Shown: positions 1 to 8,014, counted from the first letter of the stretch. The stretch is DNA of 19,933 nucleotides from JAVZOV01 sp049976445 (GCA_049976445.1 JBMFIF010000032.1:1-19933), one strand, 5' to 3'. Notes: a model not told the origin generated them from the letters alone. Numbers and translations: made by a program.

Positions 1-240
1 GTATTTGTTGCCATTATTAGATCGTAGGATTGTGCGCATGGTTTGCATAAACTTTATAATACTGTCCTGCACTAAAAAGTTTTGAACTACTGTGAAAGGC
101 GAGGTTTGATTGGCTTTCATCACAACCCAATAAATATCAAACTCCAAAACATTCTCAACATGATAATTCGTGATTTTCTTTCCACGACTTCTAGCATTAT
201 TTGTATGTTGCTTGTCGACATATTTAAATTTGTTGACAAT
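1..240 (-). pseudogene. Open frame running off the left edge, probably a gene fragment
   Basis: On the minus strand one frame stays open from base 240 to base 1, about 80 codons, and continues beyond the window. It begins straight after an in-frame TGA at 243-241, and the same frame is also open upstream of that TGA into the end of the permease gene. There is no ATG, GTG or TTG near its beginning; the first in-frame ATG is at 120-118, preceded by a GTG. The translation is rich in K, N, V and F, with a basic patch (ARSRGKK). I do not recognise a family. It could be the 3' part of a gene broken by a nonsense change, or a chance open frame. Confidence 0.25.
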
Positions 241-305
241 TCATCCCAGAACTAAAACTCTAGGCTTTCTTGCCGAAGAGATTGTAAAACTTACACAAAA
301 ATCGT

Positions 306-1439
306 CTACAAATGCTGTTCCATGTACTTTACACGTGTATATTTGAAAGCTGGGTATATGCATCCTAAAATTGCTGAAACAAACGACAATATTATCGTCT
401 GAAACACCCCTGATATATCGAAAAACGGTGCAATTTCAATACTAGGCCAAAACCATCTTAAAAATGTAGAAACCATCTGAACACCAACAACACCTAAAGC
501 AATGCCAAAAACGGTGCCCAAGAAAACTATAACCACAGTATACATTACGATCAGACCAAACAAATGAAACCTCCTAGCACCTAAAACCCTAAACATAAAC
601 AACTCATAACTTGACTCAACAACAAGCCTCATGGAAATTATATAAGAAACCCCCACAACGACAACATAAACAACAATAGACCAAACATTCAAAAAGTCTA
701 ACATTTGCACATTCATCTGCTCAACAAACTCCTTCAACTCCTGAACATGAACAAGCTTAACATTTCCAGGCAATAAACTCACAATCTCACTAATAGCTTT
801 CCTACTATCCACATTATCTTTAAGAGCAAATTCAATAAGAGATACAGTACTATTATCGCCAATAAGCTTATTAACAACCTCCATGGGAACTATCAACTCA
901 GCATCATTCTGCGTTCGACTTTTAAATACACCAACTATCCTACCATCAACATGCTTACCATCAACACTCAAACTAACATTATCATTAAGCCTAATAGAAA
1001 ATAACCTCGCAACTAATTCACCAATATCATACTCACTCAAACCCCTAGCAACAGATCCATTTAAGTAAGCACCCCGCATCCTAAGAAAAGCTCCAACGTC
1101 ATCCACACCCCTAATATAAATTACGTGAACACCAGAATCCGTAGTCAAATTGACAACCAACACCTTTTGAGCCAGCACATACCTAATATAACCAACATTA
1201 TTGAGTTCGCCAACTAACCTCACATCCACCCGACTATTAATCATGTTCGTAGAATTCCTACTAACCACTATATACACATCACCAGGACTAATAAGACCTC
1301 CAAGCATTTGAGCCTGCAAAACAACATAATTAACTACAGAAGATGTGGCAACCAAAATAGCTATTAGAAAACCCACAGACAGAATAGATAAAACCAGACC
1401 TCTCATCCTTAAAAACATTTTAAAACCTAATACCAGCAT
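306..1439 (-). CDS. FtsX/MacB-type ABC transporter permease
   Basis: This is a 377-residue integral membrane protein with the layout of FtsX/MacB permeases: one N-terminal helix (about 14-40), a large ectodomain (about 45-245), then three C-terminal helices (about 250-273, 292-325, 345-366). The loop before the third helix carries the R-x-LGAR sequence (284-289) characteristic of FtsX-type permeases. The ectodomain holds five N-x-S/T sequons, consistent with an outward-facing, possibly glycosylated domain. Such permeases work with a separate LolD/MacB-type ATPase, which is not visible here and may lie to the left. The start at 1439 is the longest option; an ATG seven codons later is also possible. 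The plus strand across the gene is strikingly A/C-rich, so the coding strand is G/T-rich and valine codons abound. The family call is firm, the substrate unknown. Confidence 0.8.
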   Translation of the reverse strand: MLVLGFKMFLRMRGLVLSILSVGFLIAILVATSSVVNYVVLQAQMLGGLISPGDVYIVVSRNSTNMINSRVDVRLVGELNNVGYIRYVLAQKVLVVNLTTDSGVHVIYIRGVDDVGAFLRMRGAYLNGSVARGLSEYDIGELVARLFSIRLNDNVSLSVDGKHVDGRIVGVFKSRTQNDAELIVPMEVVNKLIGDNSTVSLIEFALKDNVDSRKAISEIVSLLPGNVKLVHVQELKEFVEQMNVQMLDFLNVWSIVVYVVVVGVSYIISMRLVVESSYELFMFRVLGARRFHLFGLIVMYTVVIVFLGTVFGIALGVVGVQMVSTFLRWFWPSIEIAPFFDISGVFQTIILSFVSAILGCIYPAFKYTRVKYMEQHL

Positions 1440-1477
1440 TTATACAACCAACCTTCTCTCCAAAATACAATAGAGTA

Positions 1478-1490
1478 CCTAATATATGAA
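1478..1490 (-). promoter_or_regulatory. Possible TATA element for the permease gene
   Basis: A TTCATATATTA-like stretch on the minus strand lies about 40-50 bases upstream of the ATG at 1439. That distance would place transcription start about 20 bases before the gene. This is based on composition and spacing only. Confidence 0.3.
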
Positions 1491-1597
1491 CCTCTTTCCA
1501 CACAAAACCTTTAGTTTTTAAGTCTTATAACTTAATAACTGGATAGCAAATTCACATTTCAGATAAACATTGCCAGTTTTATTTAGAGTTGGATTAA

Positions 1598-1607
1598 CTA
1601 TTTATAG
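1598..1607 (+). promoter_or_regulatory. TATA element for the M19 peptidase gene
   Basis: A CTATTTATAG stretch ends about 20 bases before the ATG at 1628. Archaeal transcription starts about 25-27 bases after the box centre, so the start would fall on or next to the ATG and the mRNA would be leaderless. No Shine-Dalgarno sequence precedes this start. Confidence 0.5.
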
Positions 1608-1627
1608 AATATCGAGATTAGTAAATT

Positions 1628-2563
1628 ATGAAATTCATAGATTTGCATGAAGATTTTGCGTTTTCAGCTCAGAACGGCAAGGATGTGATAAGTGAAGCTG
1701 AACAATCAAACATACATGAGTTGTCCAAAATGGATAATGTAGTAGTATTTTCATCAATCTTTTCGCACATTTACACCAAGAATGAAAGGGAGAATATTTT
1801 AACGAAAAATTACGGAAGCCCATCACACTCTACCGTTCCGCTTTTTGATGTTCTCAAAGAACAAATAAAATTTTACTTATTTTTAGAGAGAAGAGGACAT
1901 GTTAAAATAATCCGCAAAAAAGAGGATATTATTATGCATGGCGTAAAATTTTTGTTATCCTTAGAAGGAACTGATTGTCTTAATGATCCGTACGATCTTT
2001 ATCTGCTTAAGGATCTTCATGTTTTTTCAATAGGACTGGCATGGAATTACGATACTAAGTTCGCTGCTTCGTGCATGTCTAAAAAAGATTATGGTCTTAC
2101 TGCTGATGGTGAGGAATTGATCAAGATTGCTAATGAGTTGGGAATAATAATAGATGTGGCTCATTCAAGTAAAAATACTATCATTGATGTCTCTAACGTC
2201 TCTAAACATCCTATAATAGCTTCTCATGCTAACGTAAAATCGCTCAAAGATCATGTTAGAAACCTAGATGATGAAGAAATTGAGGCAATCGTTAAAACTG
2301 GTGGTATCATTGGTGTTACTGCGATCGTCTCAACACTTCCTAAAAAGAACATTGATGGGATCATTGAAAACATAAAATATATCGGTGAAAACTTTGGCTG
2401 GGAACATGTAGCTATTGGTACTGATTTTCTGGGTATCAGAGAAGTACCAGAAGAATTTGAGAACATTACTAAAATTAAAGTTCTTTACGATCTGTTAGGA
2501 GAACATGCTGAAGATGTTCTATGGAATAATGCAAAAAGAGTAATAGATTCTATAATCAAATGA
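1628..2563 (+). CDS. Membrane-dipeptidase family metallopeptidase (peptidase M19)
   Basis: This 311-residue protein belongs to the renal/membrane dipeptidase family, amidohydrolase-fold enzymes with a two-zinc centre that cleave dipeptides, some with a D-residue at the C-terminal position. The metal ligands are all present: H7 and D9 (in DLHED, replacing the usual DGHND), E113 (SLEG), H179 (DVAHSS) and H200 (ASHAN). The substrate-side residues R211 (HVRNL) and D266 (GTDFLG) are also kept. There is no signal peptide or membrane helix, so it should act in the cytoplasm. It is a single gene, divergent from the permease and convergent with the next gene. Archaeal members are poorly studied, and the natural substrate could be a dipeptide or another small amide. 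The family call is secure. Confidence 0.88.
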   Translation: MKFIDLHEDFAFSAQNGKDVISEAEQSNIHELSKMDNVVVFSSIFSHIYTKNERENILTKNYGSPSHSTVPLFDVLKEQIKFYLFLERRGHVKIIRKKEDIIMHGVKFLLSLEGTDCLNDPYDLYLLKDLHVFSIGLAWNYDTKFAASCMSKKDYGLTADGEELIKIANELGIIIDVAHSSKNTIIDVSNVSKHPIIASHANVKSLKDHVRNLDDEEIEAIVKTGGIIGVTAIVSTLPKKNIDGIIENIKYIGENFGWEHVAIGTDFLGIREVPEEFENITKIKVLYDLLGEHAEDVLWNNAKRVIDSIIK

Positions 2564-2704
2564 TTTTCATATGAACAAACAATGACTTTTAGGATAGAAA
2601 ATCGCCAGTTAAACTATATAACGTATGATATTTATGATGATTACCATGAGTATCAAGAGGATAGTTTAAAAATTGTTGTTATTAAGTTTGTTTAATGAAG
2701 TTTA

Positions 2705-3013
2705 TTATGGGTTTTTCTTCTCAGTTGATGGTCCCTCTGGGGGTTTTTGTTCTGTGCTTTCGAGGTTTTTCATCTCGCTCTCAATTTCTTTCTCGATCTC
2801 TTCTATCGGTTTTGGTGGTGGTGTTGTGGCTAATGTATAACCTATCCATGCAAGTATTCCAAACACACCAGCTATAGCAATGAATGCAGTAAGTTTCATC
2901 AACAGCATATCCCATTGACTATATGGAGGGAAAAATATGATCCACCCGTAAACTATTATTACTATCACAGAGACCACAAGTAATAATCCACCTATAACTT
3001 GATCTTTACTCAT
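2705..3013 (-). CDS. Conserved small two-helix membrane protein
   Basis: This 102-residue protein has two hydrophobic helices (about 7-28 and 38-62) joined by a short loop containing FFPPYSQW. A charged, probably helical cytoplasmic tail follows, beginning TTPPPKPIEEIEKEI and ending in a Lys/Glu/Pro-rich stretch. From memory, closely similar small proteins are widespread in Thermoproteota and are sometimes labelled transcriptional regulators without good reason; no DNA-binding domain is visible here. The ATG at 3013 lies about 30 bases after a TATA-like box, so the mRNA is nearly leaderless. It is a single gene. Function unknown. Confidence 0.75.
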   Translation of the reverse strand: MSKDQVIGGLLLVVSVIVIIVYGWIIFFPPYSQWDMLLMKLTAFIAIAGVFGILAWIGYTLATTPPPKPIEEIEKEIESEMKNLESTEQKPPEGPSTEKKNP

Positions 3014-3041
3014 ACTATCTCAACCAATTTTTAGGAATAAA

Positions 3042-3051
3042 AAAATATAAA
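3042..3051 (-). promoter_or_regulatory. TATA element for the small membrane protein gene
   Basis: The minus strand reads TTTATATTTT about 30 bases before the ATG at 3013. The spacing predicts transcription start a few bases before the ATG. Confidence 0.5.
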
Positions 3052-3185
3052 CTTAACTATGATTTTTAACATTTCTTATCTGATGACCATCTATTTTAAA
3101 GGATTAAAGTTCTGTTCACTTGTTTTCAGTCATTTTGATTTTTATGTTTTTCCTGACACAGAGTCTTCTGAGCACAGTCCTCTCT

Positions 3186-3197
3186 TGTGAATGAAAA
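3186..3197 (-). terminator. Possible T-run terminator after the Top6A-like gene
   Basis: The minus strand carries a run of six T residues about 65 bases after the stop codon of the Top6A-like gene, in an A/T-rich stretch with no hairpin. Archaeal RNA polymerase can terminate on T-runs alone, so this is plausible but unproven. Confidence 0.3.
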
Positions 3198-3261
3198 AAG
3201 TACAATAAAGTATAAAAATGTGTATGTGTAGTTGATATTACAGAAGAAAATTATTCCTCCT

Positions 3262-4278
3262 TTATGCTCCGATTTTTTCTTTGAGCTTCTTTTTGACCTC
3301 GTCTTCGAGCTTCCTGTTTTCTTCAACAACTTGTTTCCATTTTTCGTAGTCATTTCCTAGTATGTTGAGGATTGCTTGTTCGAGCAATTTTTGCATTTCT
3401 TTGATGTCTTTCGTCACTAGCGCATCAACCTCCCAACTTTCACTCCCAAACTCTCTTTGATACCATTTATACCTCGGGTCAGTCTCCTTTGCAGGGTTGG
3501 GTGGTAGGTTGTAGTCTATTATTTGTTTTGCTGTTAGTGCTACCCTTACTTCGTTTAAGTCGAAGTGGTGGAATACTTTGAGGAGGGCCATGTAGAACCT
3601 GTTTATGTCCAGTCCTGATGGGTCGTGATCGCTTATGACCAAGGCCCAAACCTTATACCCTCTCTCGAGCTTCTCCTTGATTTCTGGTGCTAGTTGTGAT
3701 ACTCTTGTCCACACTGCTCCGTATCCTTTGAAGCTTATGAGTGGTACGTAGTATTGTGCACATATTGAGTTTATTTGTCCGAAGAGTTCTCTCTTCTCTG
3801 TGAAGACGTAGATGTATTTTCCTATAGTTTCCCATGGGTCTTTTCCCATGGGTGGTATTGTTTCGATGGCTTTTTGGACGGCCTCCTCTATATTGGAGAC
3901 ACCCCAGAGTATTGGTTTGTATGATAGTGATTCTGTTTCTGTGACCATGGACCAGTCTATGATTCCGAGTATTCTGGCCTTCAGCATGAATTCTACGAGT
4001 TTATTATAGTGTTTGATATCGTTTCTGTACTCTGGTAATTCTAAGCCTACTAGGTAGTAGTGTACTTGTCTTATCGTGACGGGTTGTTTTAGTTCTGCGA
4101 ACGCTTTCTTAACGAAGTCTACAGCTTTTCTCTGCCACTCATACTTGAATTCTATACTGTTTTTTCTTTTTGGAACTGCATACGTGACATCCTTGAGGCT
4201 TCTTCCGTACATTTTTTGTAACCATTTTAATGAGTAGTTCGAGTCAACATGTTTTAGTAATTTTTCGTTTGTACTCAC
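3262..4278 (-). CDS. Stand-alone Top6A/Spo11-like TOPRIM protein (Mini-A type)
   Basis: This 338-residue protein resembles the DNA-cleaving A subunit of topoisomerase VI and Spo11. Numbered from the GTG at 4278, TIRQVHYY (68-75) matches the region with the catalytic tyrosine (Y74, possibly Y75). A TOPRIM domain follows, with acidic residues E161 (FTEKRE) and D217/D219 (SDHDPSG). The later NLPPNPAKETDPR and WEVDAL stretches are, from memory, typical of stand-alone Top6A-like proteins on phages and plasmids, including those called Mini-A. No B subunit (GHKL ATPase) lies nearby. I moved the start from the GTG at 4287 to 4278, because a GGTGAT ribosome site (4288-4283) overlaps the upstream GTG and sits four bases before this one. 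Three sampled 60-base blocks are 45-47% G+C, well above most neighbours, suggesting transfer. The family is secure; whether it cuts DNA is unknown. Confidence 0.82.
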   Translation of the reverse strand: MSTNEKLLKHVDSNYSLKWLQKMYGRSLKDVTYAVPKRKNSIEFKYEWQRKAVDFVKKAFAELKQPVTIRQVHYYLVGLELPEYRNDIKHYNKLVEFMLKARILGIIDWSMVTETESLSYKPILWGVSNIEEAVQKAIETIPPMGKDPWETIGKYIYVFTEKRELFGQINSICAQYYVPLISFKGYGAVWTRVSQLAPEIKEKLERGYKVWALVISDHDPSGLDINRFYMALLKVFHHFDLNEVRVALTAKQIIDYNLPPNPAKETDPRYKWYQREFGSESWEVDALVTKDIKEMQKLLEQAILNILGNDYEKWKQVVEENRKLEDEVKKKLKEKIGA

Positions 4279-4311
4279 TTCTATCACCTATAGACGAACA
4301 TAGCAAAATAC

Positions 4312-4321
4312 TATTTAAAAA
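4312..4321 (-). promoter_or_regulatory. TATA element for the Top6A-like gene
   Basis: The minus strand reads TTTTTAAATA here. Transcription start about 27 bases downstream would fall near 4290-4292, leaving a short leader that holds the GGTGAT ribosome site at 4288-4283. This supports the start at 4278 and a transcript separate from moxR. Confidence 0.5.
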
Positions 4322-4382
4322 TTCATGGTTGATTGATAAATTATTTTTGTAAAAATTTTAATAAATTATGGTTCAATGTGGT

Positions 4383-5318
4383 TTACGGTTTTGGCGTTGG
4401 CACTTTGCTTAATATATCATCTATTACTTTGCTTGGTGTTATTCCTTCGAATTCATATTCTGGGTTTAGAATTATTCTATGAATGAGTGCAGGTTTTGTT
4501 ACGTTTTTTATATCATCTGGTATGACATAGTTTCTGCCATCCATTATCGCCCATGCTCTTGCTACTTTGTATATTGCTATTCCTGCTCTTGGTGAGCCTC
4601 CAAGTTTTACTGCTGGATGCTTCCTTGTTTCTTCTACTATTGACACGATATAGTTTATTATAGAGTCATCAACTTTAACGTTTTTTGTGCTGTTTTTTGC
4701 ATTAATGAGATCATCTTTTGTTGCTATTGGTTTAATTTCTGTTATACTTTGTTCTATTTGGTCGATTCTTTTTATTAGTTCTGAGAAACCTTTTGTCGTT
4801 GGATAGTTAACTTCTAGTTTTATTAAGAATCTATCTAATTGTGCTTCGGGTAATGGAAACGTACCTTCCATTTCTATTGGATTCTGTGTTGCGATCACTA
4901 TGAATGGTTCGTCTAGTTTGAATGTGTTTCCTTCTATTGTTACCTGTTTTTCTTGCATGGCTTCTAAAAGAGCACTCTGCGTTCTTGGTGATGCTCTATT
5001 AATTTCATCTGCTAGGAAGATGTTTGTAAATATTGGGCCCTTTCTAATCTTAAATTCGCCTATTTTTTGATCATAAATGTAGGCTCCTAGTAAATCTCCT
5101 GGAAGTAAGTCTGGTGTCATTTGTACTCTTTTAAAATCTAGGTTAAACATTCGGGCTATAGTTTTTGCTGTCATGGTTTTAGCTATGCCTGGCACACCTT
5201 CGAGAAGTACATGACCATCAGCAATCATGGATGCTATAATAAATTTCATCTCTCTTTCTCGTTCAACAAGGATTTTAGAAGACTCATCAATCATATCACT
5301 AAAGATTTTTAGATTCAC
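4383..5318 (-). CDS. moxR: MoxR-family AAA+ ATPase
   Basis: This 311-residue AAA+ ATPase has the MoxR pattern. It carries Walker A GVPGIAKT (41-48), the pre-Walker B stretch DLLPGDLLGA (70-79), Walker B FLADEINRA with D104 and E105, sensor 1 ATQNP with N146, the LPEAQLDRF stretch with R163, and a sensor 2 GGSPRAGIAI motif near residue 250. MoxR proteins are chaperone-like ATPases that act with von Willebrand A or DUF58 partners to activate or remodel target proteins. The DUF58 partner is encoded in the divergent operon starting 145 bases away, so the two transcripts share one intergenic region. The start is a GTG with AGGTGA (5329-5324) five bases upstream. Family and association are firm; the client is unknown. 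Confidence 0.92.
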   Translation of the reverse strand: MNLKIFSDMIDESSKILVEREREMKFIIASMIADGHVLLEGVPGIAKTMTAKTIARMFNLDFKRVQMTPDLLPGDLLGAYIYDQKIGEFKIRKGPIFTNIFLADEINRASPRTQSALLEAMQEKQVTIEGNTFKLDEPFIVIATQNPIEMEGTFPLPEAQLDRFLIKLEVNYPTTKGFSELIKRIDQIEQSITEIKPIATKDDLINAKNSTKNVKVDDSIINYIVSIVEETRKHPAVKLGGSPRAGIAIYKVARAWAIMDGRNYVIPDDIKNVTKPALIHRIILNPEYEFEGITPSKVIDDILSKVPTPKP

Positions 5319-5350
5319 TTATTTCACCTGTTATCTTTAAACTTTTTAAC

Positions 5351-5360
5351 CTTAAATAAG
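5351..5360 (-). promoter_or_regulatory. Possible TATA element for moxR
   Basis: The minus strand reads CTTATTTAAG about 35 bases before the GTG start. Predicted initiation near 5329 would barely include the AGGTGA ribosome site, so a more distant A/T-rich box around 5365-5390 is an alternative. Confidence 0.35.
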
Positions 5361-5423
5361 TTTATGAATTTATCTATATGTTTTAAAAAATTAAAATGTT
5401 TGAAAAACGTAGAATTTAGTTAA

Positions 5424-5432
5424 TTTTTAAAT
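5424..5432 (+). promoter_or_regulatory. TATA element for the DUF4129-DUF58 operon
   Basis: TTTTTAAAT lies about 32 bases before the ATG at 5464. Predicted initiation near 5454-5457 gives a leader under ten bases. The five genes downstream are packed with gaps or overlaps of a few bases and show no internal promoter, so this is probably the promoter of the whole operon. Confidence 0.45.
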
Positions 5433-5463
5433 AGTCTTGTAACAAAATAATAATAGATAAACA

Positions 5464-6666
5464 ATGTATAAATCTGTGTTAAGACTAATCGTCTTTGTTG
5501 TTGTAATAGACATGTTATTCCTGAGTTTTTCTGTTGCAAGTGTTATGGGGCAGAATACAAACTCAACGATCACATCCAATGAAGAGCTGAGACATAGTTA
5601 TGAGTTCCCAGTTATACTTACTAATTCTACTGATTTTTTGAAGAAACTGACGGATCTTCTTAATTTAATGAATCAGTCGCAGAATCAGTTATTATCTAAT
5701 GGTACTTCGCAAGTTGTAAATAATCCGGCTGATGCTAAAAGGCTTAATGATGATTTAAACACGTTACTAAACAGTGGACAGATATCAAGTAATGATTATA
5801 CTGTTCTACAATCAATACTTAGTAATAATACAAACCTTGCGCAATTGCTTCAAGCCTTATCAAAAGATAATCTTAATGATATTGTTAGTATGCTTCAGGC
5901 ATTACAGAATGTAAAGGATCCAAATCAAGCTAAACAAATGTACCAAAATATTCTGTCAATTATTAATGACAGGTATAAAAGTGGTAACATGTCGTTAGCA
6001 GATTACATAGCTGCTTTGAAAGCATTACAGTTAATAGGTTCTTCCAAAAATCTTGATATTATTGATTTAAATAATGAATTAAAAATAGCAGAATCAGAGT
6101 ATCTTAAGAGTATTATATCATTATTAAACAGTGTCAATAATTTGAAAACTCCAATTGGTGAGAGTCAGTTAAACTTTAATAAGAGTTCAATAATACCATC
6201 TTCCAATTTAATATCACAACCATTATCAAATATTAATGCGTTACCTTCTGGTCTAACATTACCGAGCGGCATGCAAATATCTGATACTTTAATAATTCTA
6301 GCTATAAGTATTGTTGTAATGCTAATATTGTTATGGAAATGGAACGCTATATTCTCAAGTGTTATGAGAATGATTGAACATAATAAGACTGTGAGTGTTT
6401 CGACTGATTTAGAGAAGTATGGAGAATCTGTAAAACTTTACTGGAGTGCTGTTAATATACTTTCTAAGAGAATTCCTATAAATAGTTATGATACGCATAG
6501 GGAATACGCATCTAAAGTATTACAGGGTCTGCCTAGTGTGGGAGGCGATTTTAATAAGATTGCGATGACGTATGAGTTGGAGCGATTTGGTGGGGTAAAA
6601 TCGAATGAACTTATTGATGATGCTAAACGAGCTTTTAAGAATATATTAACTATGGAGCTGAAGTAA
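5464..6666 (+). CDS. Surface-anchored protein with cytoplasmic DUF4129 domain
   Basis: This 400-residue protein has a signal peptide or N-anchor (residues 1-29, ending VASVMGQ), a long Asn/Ser/Leu-rich helical ectodomain (30-270), one membrane helix (273-291) and a cytoplasmic tail. The tail, about 325-395, has the DUF4129 pattern: YWSAVNILSKR, the central THREYASKV and YELERFGG near the end. DUF4129 domains commonly form the C-terminal part of bacterial membrane transglutaminase-like proteins and occur next to MoxR and DUF58 genes. No transglutaminase Cys-His-Asp core is visible here. Seven N-x-S/T sequons in the outer part suggest N-glycosylation. It is the first gene of the operon, two bases from the next. 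The ectodomain is unlike anything I can name and may be the client- or ligand-facing part. Confidence 0.75.
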   Translation: MYKSVLRLIVFVVVIDMLFLSFSVASVMGQNTNSTITSNEELRHSYEFPVILTNSTDFLKKLTDLLNLMNQSQNQLLSNGTSQVVNNPADAKRLNDDLNTLLNSGQISSNDYTVLQSILSNNTNLAQLLQALSKDNLNDIVSMLQALQNVKDPNQAKQMYQNILSIINDRYKSGNMSLADYIAALKALQLIGSSKNLDIIDLNNELKIAESEYLKSIISLLNSVNNLKTPIGESQLNFNKSSIIPSSNLISQPLSNINALPSGLTLPSGMQISDTLIILAISIVVMLILLWKWNAIFSSVMRMIEHNKTVSVSTDLEKYGESVKLYWSAVNILSKRIPINSYDTHREYASKVLQGLPSVGGDFNKIAMTYELERFGGVKSNELIDDAKRAFKNILTMELK

Positions 6667-6668
6667 AC

Positions 6669-7781
6669 ATGAATATTCAAGCTATTTTTTCGATTGTTGA
6701 GAGAGCGCTTATGTTACCATTGCTTGCTTATATATTATTTGCTTTGAGGATTACTGATTTATTGCGAGTGCCTATGTATTTGCTTATAACTACCAAGGTT
6801 TGGTTATTTTTAGGTATAATATGTTTGGTCTTATTAGTTCTTGCTTTTATATTAGCGGATCCTATAATTTATGCAACAGGCTTTGGATTTTTTGTAATAA
6901 TAAGTAATTATATTAATGTTCCATTATTATTTATCATGATATTTACCAGTTTACTTATGATCATGTTTATCTTAAATACTATTAAAACTGGATGGAGAAA
7001 TGGACAGCCTAAAAGTTTAGGTATCGTCAGTATTAATAAATTTCATACAATGCTTGCTGTAATCATATTTCTTATGTTCTTTATTTTAATACCTTATCTG
7101 AACTCTGAATTAGCTGGTATTATTGTTTCATTATTTTTAAGAATACCTCAACCAAAGGATTCTGCTCTCATTCCTTTATGGGCATTTATGACAAGTAATA
7201 TCATTGGAGAGAGTATAATTGTTGGTATTGTGCTCGCTATAACGTATAAATTGGTTCAAGAAATTGGTAGTACAATATCAATGTATATAGTTCCATCTAG
7301 GAGTGCAGTTATAGAGGATGCTATTGAGTGGTTAAATAAAGAAACATGGTTAGAACCCGCACTACGATATGTTGGTAGTTTTGCAGAGTCTATTATAATA
7401 GCACCACCAATATATTCTGTGGTAATGATTTTAATTGAGCAAGTTACTAAAACATTTGGCATTCTAAGAATGAATCCATTCATATTAAATGTTATAAATT
7501 TTATCATAGCGTTGGGAGTACTATTTTTTGTATGGAGATTTATCTCTAGAATAATATCTTTTGAACCTATTAGACCATCATTAAGACCTATTTTATTTGT
7601 TGGGATAACAATAATTTTAATGTATTTGGCTATTTATATTAAATATTCAGTAATAATAAACCCGTTTAACCCAAGTTTCACAGCGTTCGATTCTTATATA
7701 TTTGATACATATATATCATTTTATAGTACATTATTCTTTATAGTTCAATGGATTTTAATATTGATGGGGGCGGCACCATGA
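6669..7781 (+). CDS. Polytopic membrane protein of unknown family, about nine helices
   Basis: This 370-residue, very hydrophobic protein has roughly nine membrane helices, near 11-32, 43-66, 72-100, 128-150, 172-200, 240-262, 277-300, 306-325 and 345-367. A soluble loop between the fifth and sixth (about 205-235, IVPSRSAVIEDAIEWLNKETW) is the main hydrophilic part and probably cytoplasmic. I do not recognise a family. Bacterial MoxR-DUF58 clusters often carry a SpoIIM/DUF95 membrane protein at a similar place, but I see no convincing likeness. The gene starts two bases after the DUF4129 gene, and its TGA overlaps the next ATG (ATGA), so it is translationally coupled. A sampled block in the gene is only about 18% G+C. 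Role: probably the membrane core or scaffold of the MoxR system, by context only. Confidence 0.7.
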   Translation: MNIQAIFSIVERALMLPLLAYILFALRITDLLRVPMYLLITTKVWLFLGIICLVLLVLAFILADPIIYATGFGFFVIISNYINVPLLFIMIFTSLLMIMFILNTIKTGWRNGQPKSLGIVSINKFHTMLAVIIFLMFFILIPYLNSELAGIIVSLFLRIPQPKDSALIPLWAFMTSNIIGESIIVGIVLAITYKLVQEIGSTISMYIVPSRSAVIEDAIEWLNKETWLEPALRYVGSFAESIIIAPPIYSVVMILIEQVTKTFGILRMNPFILNVINFIIALGVLFFVWRFISRIISFEPIRPSLRPILFVGITIILMYLAIYIKYSVIINPFNPSFTAFDSYIFDTYISFYSTLFFIVQWILILMGAAP

Positions 7782-8014
7782 AATCCAGATTTCATTTAGG
7801 ACCGCATGCAAAGCTATGGATATACATTGTTTTAGGAATCATACTTCTAATAATAGCTGTATACCTACTTCTTTTATCAATTGGATTAATGGAGAGAGCA
7901 TTCATATCGACATCACTTCTTTCAGCATTAATAGGTTTTACTCTTCTTTCAGCATCGTTATACCTTTTAAAATTGTCAGCATCTGTTTATGCTGTTGAAC
8001 GAGGGCAAGAGTAA
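7778..8014 (+). CDS. Small two-helix membrane protein in the MoxR-DUF58 operon
   Basis: This 78-residue protein has two hydrophobic helices (about 13-35 and 43-66) with short charged ends. A longer frame could begin at an ATG at 7748, but the ATG at 7778 overlaps the upstream TGA as ATGA, which is the usual coupling in a packed operon and avoids a 30-base overlap. The next gene starts at the last base of its TAA stop (TAATG). I know no family for it. Its place between two membrane genes suggests a small accessory subunit of the same membrane assembly. Confidence 0.6.
   Translation: MKSRFHLGPHAKLWIYIVLGIILLIIAVYLLLLSIGLMERAFISTSLLSALIGFTLLSASLYLLKLSASVYAVERGQE

Noticed and set aside
2582..2695. 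37-residue plus-strand frame in the gap after the M19 gene, in frame with it beyond its TGA
   Set aside because: No promoter or ribosome site, and the M19 protein already has its full set of conserved residues; it would converge with the next gene. Worth a conservation check only.
7748..7777. Upstream ATG extending the 78-residue operon protein by ten residues
   Set aside because: The ATG at 7778 overlaps the preceding TGA as ATGA, a standard coupling; the extension would add an ill-fitting hydrophilic start and a longer overlap.
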